A DNA stretch of 62,839 nucleotides from Thermodesulfobacteriota bacterium. GTDB taxonomy: Bacteria; Desulfobacterota; WTBG01; CAIYCZ01; CAIRTM01. Below, one piece after another: positions 60,430 through 62,839 of the stretch. A program made the translations under genes and the position numbers. Where the stretch lies: NCBI GenBank assembly GCA_028282925.1, contig JANQGV010000032.1:1-62839 (forward strand). Direction: 5' to 3'. The notes under the pieces are model-generated. The model made no database searches, was not told the origin of the DNA, and was given only the letters and a program-made list of their open reading frames with translations. Numbering within the stretch: the stretch's first letter is position 1; every line of letters begins with the position of its first letter.

Positions 60430-60447
60430 TTTTATTCCCTCCATTTT

Positions 60448-61137
60448 TTACATGACGACGCCGTCGGATATATTTTCCATGTTTTCAACAATCAGTGGAA
60501 ACAGGTCATAGTGGATAAAGCAGTACATCTCACCCGGTTCCAGTTGCATCATCACCCGTGAGGGAGGATCGCCCATGTTAAAGGTCATGGTTTTTGTGCG
60601 ATACACAAGGGGTATGGAGTTTGCGCACCAGGCGGTGCCCGCAATGCCGGTCACCAGCTCACCGGTTTTCCAGGTGTAGACCTTGCAGAGCCGCATCACC
60701 CGGTTGGCGTCGGTCACGATCATGACAATGTCCGGGTCTTCAACGTCCTGCAGCTTGCCGATGATCAGGAATTTACGGTGCTTGAAAAAGTGCGGTATCT
60801 GCTGGTTGACCCGGCGAAACACCTGGCGGGTGGAATATGCGCATTTCTCGCCGATGGCGGTGCCCTCCATGCCCATGTTGAACTCTTCCTTGGTGCGCTT
60901 AACGCTCCCGAGTCCCGAGTACACTCCACCGCCGCACAGGATGTTTTTGGTTGAAATGTAAAACGGCTTTTTACCATCTTCCCAAGCTTCTGCAAAGATG
61001 GCACACTCAAAGGAAATATCATCTCCGTAAAAGTCTACTCCGTCCGGCACCTCATCGCACAGCTTAATGGCAATGATGTCCCGCTCATAGCCTTCCAGCT
61101 CCTTCATCCGCTGGGCATACTCCTGGTTCTTATTCAT
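60448..61137 (-). CDS. DUF169 family protein
   Basis: The 229-residue protein matches the DUF169 pattern: AIKLCDEVPDG near residue 24, CAIFAEAWEDGKKPFYIS, CGGGVYSGLGS near 68, DIVMIVTDANRVMRLCKVYTW near 140, and a C-terminal EPGEMYCFIHYDLFPLIVENM. The conserved glycine/cysteine segments suggest a redox cofactor or metal-binding protein, but no activity is established. GGAGGG precedes the ATG at 61137. It is in an operon with a ferredoxin and a kinase; a second DUF169 protein is 0.5 kb upstream on the same strand. Confidence 0.85.
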   Translation of the reverse strand: MNKNQEYAQRMKELEGYERDIIAIKLCDEVPDGVDFYGDDISFECAIFAEAWEDGKKPFYISTKNILCGGGVYSGLGSVKRTKEEFNMGMEGTAIGEKCAYSTRQVFRRVNQQIPHFFKHRKFLIIGKLQDVEDPDIVMIVTDANRVMRLCKVYTWKTGELVTGIAGTAWCANSIPLVYRTKTMTFNMGDPPSRVMMQLEPGEMYCFIHYDLFPLIVENMENISDGVVM

Positions 61138-61652
61138 ATGTCCCTCCACTGTTTATGTTCAGATACTGTATTTCAGCCCTACACATTGTTGTGTTTATTC
61201 TTTCACCACCCGCTGCATATAACTCGCCTTTGGGAACAATGCTGGATTAATATGTTGTTTGTAGGCGCCTCTCCGTGCCTGCCATGCCGTAGCTTTACGC
61301 GAAGGATGGGGCGCCCGTTTTTTAACCATGTTTGCGGGCGGGCACAGAGACCCGCCCCGGTAACACAATCAACCACCCACCCAGGAGAGTGATGAAAAAT
61401 GTTCAGATACAAAGCGTCAAAAAACCCACGGGCAGATTGTTCATACTTCAGACCTCGCAGGCTGATAAGAAACGCTTAGATGCAAGGCGTGGGACTCATC
61501 CATCCTCAATAAACCAAAAACCCAGGAGAGTGATGGAAATTATTCAGATACAAGGCGTCGCGCATCCCCGAGGAATGAGGCGTACTCGGTTGTACGCCGC
61601 AGTGACGAGGGGTGCGAGCAACGTAGTAGATGGATGGTTTCCACCACTCTCG
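61138..61652. other. Repeat-rich region between two DUF169 genes
   Basis: No gene is present. It holds a GC-rich motif pair (GCGCCTCTCCGTGCCTGCC near 61260 and GGCGGGCACAGAGACCCGCC at 61336), PAL1 left-end fragments at about 61382-61412 and 61459-61490, and a complete PAL1 at 61525-61651. Tips of the last two are different from each other. It appears to have been built by repeated insertion behind the DUF169-PCP_red gene. Confidence 0.7.
61525..61651 (+). repeat. PAL1 element, complete copy near DUF169 stop
   Basis: A 127-bp copy with tips GGAGAGTGATGGAAATT and GGTTTCCACCACTCTC and central GAGGCGTACTCGGTTGTACG. It ends one base before the TAA stop of the minus-strand DUF169-PCP_red gene. The tip GAGAGTG/CACTCTC is unique to this cluster. 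Confidence 0.85.
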
Positions 61653-62636
61653 TTAAAGAGACTCGAGCATTTCGTCGATACTTGTCCCCATCAGCGCCAT
61701 CTGCTCATCCATCGACTTCTTGGTCACCATCTCGTAGCCCTTTTCCTTGGCAAAGTCTTCCGAGTTGGTAACAACCATCTCGATAATACCCTCGGGCACC
61801 TTCTTCAGAAGGCTCCGGGCTTCTTCGTCCCACGGCATGCTGAACGTTATTTCATCGGTTGAGGTTTCCTCTACCTCTTCCGGCTCCACCGTACCGGCTG
61901 CTTTGTCTTCCATCTTCTTCCAGAAAGGTGAGTGGGCCGGTTTGGTCATGGTACGCGAGGTTTTCACATCGACTTTTACATTTTCAAGGGTTGCAGGCAG
62001 GAAGTCGACAAACTGCATGGGTATAACTATAAACATCTGGTCGGACTTGATCTTGTTGTGCATGCGGCCGCCCTGGTCGCCCGAGGTAATAATGATGTCC
62101 TGCAAATGCCACGGCTGGGCAAATATCTCACCGCACAGCGAACTGCCGAACGAGCAGAAAGGTCTGATGCCTTCCTGGGCCAGACGGCAGGTGCCGATGA
62201 AATTTGCGTGCTGTACGTTGGCAACACAGATGATCCAGTCTACCGCAACCCCTTCAGGCACTTCGTCAAGGGGGGCGGCCCCGATGGCCTTCACCATGCC
62301 GGTGGGCAGCACCGGGGTGCCTGCTTTCAGGCGCGCGGCAGCATCATAGGTGAAAAAACTGGATGTTTTCGAGAGGTACTCACCTGAAACTATCTCCCGC
62401 TTGCCGGGCAGGATACCTGCATGGTGCACGCCCACCAGGCAATCCTGATGGTCGGCATCGAAATAGACCTTTTTGCCCTCATCCATGGCAATGCGCACGA
62501 TGGCACAGGGCGGTTCAGCGCCAATGGGCTCGTAGCCTTCTGGAATCGTTTCCCTGAAGAGGCTTAAACCTACCGGCTTTCCCCGTACTTTACCCCGCTT
62601 GATCAAAAGTTCTGCAATTGTTTTTAAATCTTTCAT
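61653..62636 (-). CDS. DUF169 protein with PCP_red-like C-terminal domain
   Basis: The 327-residue protein has a DUF169 domain (CAIVRIAMDEGKKVYFD near residue 45, CLVGVHHAGILPG, ICVANVQHANFIGTCRLAQE, CSFGSSLCGEIFA near 165) and a C-terminal segment (about 275-320, MPWDEEARSLLKKVPEGIIEMV...FAKEKGYEMVTKKSMDE). That segment resembles the PCP_red domain at the end of the light-independent protochlorophyllide reductase B subunit, where it is a small domain of unclear role. No chlorophyll gene is present. GGGG precedes the ATG at 62636. A PAL1 hairpin abuts its stop. Confidence 0.78.
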   Translation of the reverse strand: MKDLKTIAELLIKRGKVRGKPVGLSLFRETIPEGYEPIGAEPPCAIVRIAMDEGKKVYFDADHQDCLVGVHHAGILPGKREIVSGEYLSKTSSFFTYDAAARLKAGTPVLPTGMVKAIGAAPLDEVPEGVAVDWIICVANVQHANFIGTCRLAQEGIRPFCSFGSSLCGEIFAQPWHLQDIIITSGDQGGRMHNKIKSDQMFIVIPMQFVDFLPATLENVKVDVKTSRTMTKPAHSPFWKKMEDKAAGTVEPEEVEETSTDEITFSMPWDEEARSLLKKVPEGIIEMVVTNSEDFAKEKGYEMVTKKSMDEQMALMGTSIDEMLESL

Positions 62637-62728
62637 GGTAATCCCCTTTTGTTGCACTTTTATTTAGATGCCGAAATATTAGTATATTAACTAAAAGGTT
62701 GTTCGTCAAGCGTTTTTAAAACTTTTTT

Positions 62729-62743
62729 TAGGGTATTACCCTA
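62729..62743. repeat. 15-bp palindrome before partial gene
   Basis: TAGGGTATTACCCTA is a perfect palindrome with a one-base centre after a T-rich tract. It lies between the DUF169 gene start and the partial gene at the window end and could be a terminator, operator or transposon end. Confidence 0.35.
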
Positions 62744-62788
62744 GAGCAAAATAAAGTTGAAGCGGCCAAAATCCGATAAAGAAGGAAT

Positions 62789-62839
62789 ATGGGAATATCA
62801 TCAAAAGAAATAAGACAACGGGCGTTAAAGGCCTATGAG
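62789..62839 (+). CDS. Start of a possible helix-turn-helix/IS630-like transposase (truncated by window)
   Basis: The first 17 codons encode MGISSKEIRQRALKAYE, which fits the opening of IS630-family and related transposases (short sequence, then a basic RQR-AY motif). AAGGA lies just upstream of the ATG. The rest is outside the window, so the identification is tentative. If correct, the gene opens an insertion element to the right of the DUF169 cluster. Confidence 0.4.
   Translation, partial: MGISSKEIRQRALKAYE

Noticed and set aside
3757-61651. CRISPR array interpretation of the regularly seen repeats
   Set aside because: The copies are kilobases apart, about 120 bp long, self-complementary throughout, and have no spacers or cas genes nearby.

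Overview
The window looks like chromosomal DNA of a mid-GC, anaerobic Gram-negative bacterium, most likely a member of the Desulfobacterota (former Deltaproteobacteria). The basis is the gene content: an ETF pair with a membrane FeS oxidoreductase of the ETF:(methyl)menaquinone type, DUF169 proteins with a ferredoxin, TIGR02266-like PilZ proteins, iron-sulfur flavodoxins, a persulfide dioxygenase-rhodanese fusion and an HpnN-like RND exporter with MlaA and MlaC. This placement is an inference. No rRNA, tRNA, CRISPR array, complete insertion sequence or prophage was recognised.

Layout. 0.2-3.4 kb: mogA-type gene, a small helical protein and an EF-G paralogue, all minus. 4.0-11.7 kb: radA, purM, a lone YjfB-like motility protein, an Smr protein, then a plus-strand run of CPBP membrane protein, alpha/beta hydrolase, a bilin-reductase-like protein and an acyltransferase. 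11.9-14.6 kb: minus-strand operon of two multi-pass proteins and a membrane ferredoxin. 15.7-24.4 kb: exported proteins (DUF1329, matrixin metalloprotease with a seven-repeat VCBS region, PKD/VWA protein, beta-helix protein). 24.4-31.1 kb: persulfide dioxygenase fusion and the etfB-etfA-FeS oxidoreductase operon. 31.7-36 kb: 5-formyl-THF cyclo-ligase, ilvE, mtnA, gatB. 36-48 kb: flippase-like protein, HD-GYP, cyclic-nucleotide-binding and PilZ signalling proteins, carbonic anhydrase homologue, metallopeptidase, cysM, C39 peptidase, lytic transglycosylase. 48.2-57.7 kb: RAYT transposase remnant, pepD, and lipid-trafficking parts (mlaA, mlaC, RND) around a GT-C enzyme. 58.1-62.8 kb: flavodoxin, a DUF169-ferredoxin-response regulator/kinase operon, a second DUF169 protein with a PCP_red-like tail, and the first 17 codons of a possible transposase.

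The most striking signal is not coding. At least six families of palindromic repeats are scattered through the intergenic DNA. The main one (here PAL1, about 105-125 bp, imperfect hairpin) has more than ten full or partial copies. All of them are on the same strand, and nearly all have the right end against the 3' end of a minus-strand gene, twice overlapping the stop codon. The arm tips differ between copies but match within each copy. A second hairpin family (PAL2, about 180 bp) is inserted in the loop of one PAL1 copy and also abuts gene 3' ends. An 82-bp family brackets an AT-rich membrane gene, and a truncated REP-associated tyrosine transposase lies between repeats. Together these look like an active or recently active REP/RAYT-type system acting as 3'-UTR hairpins.
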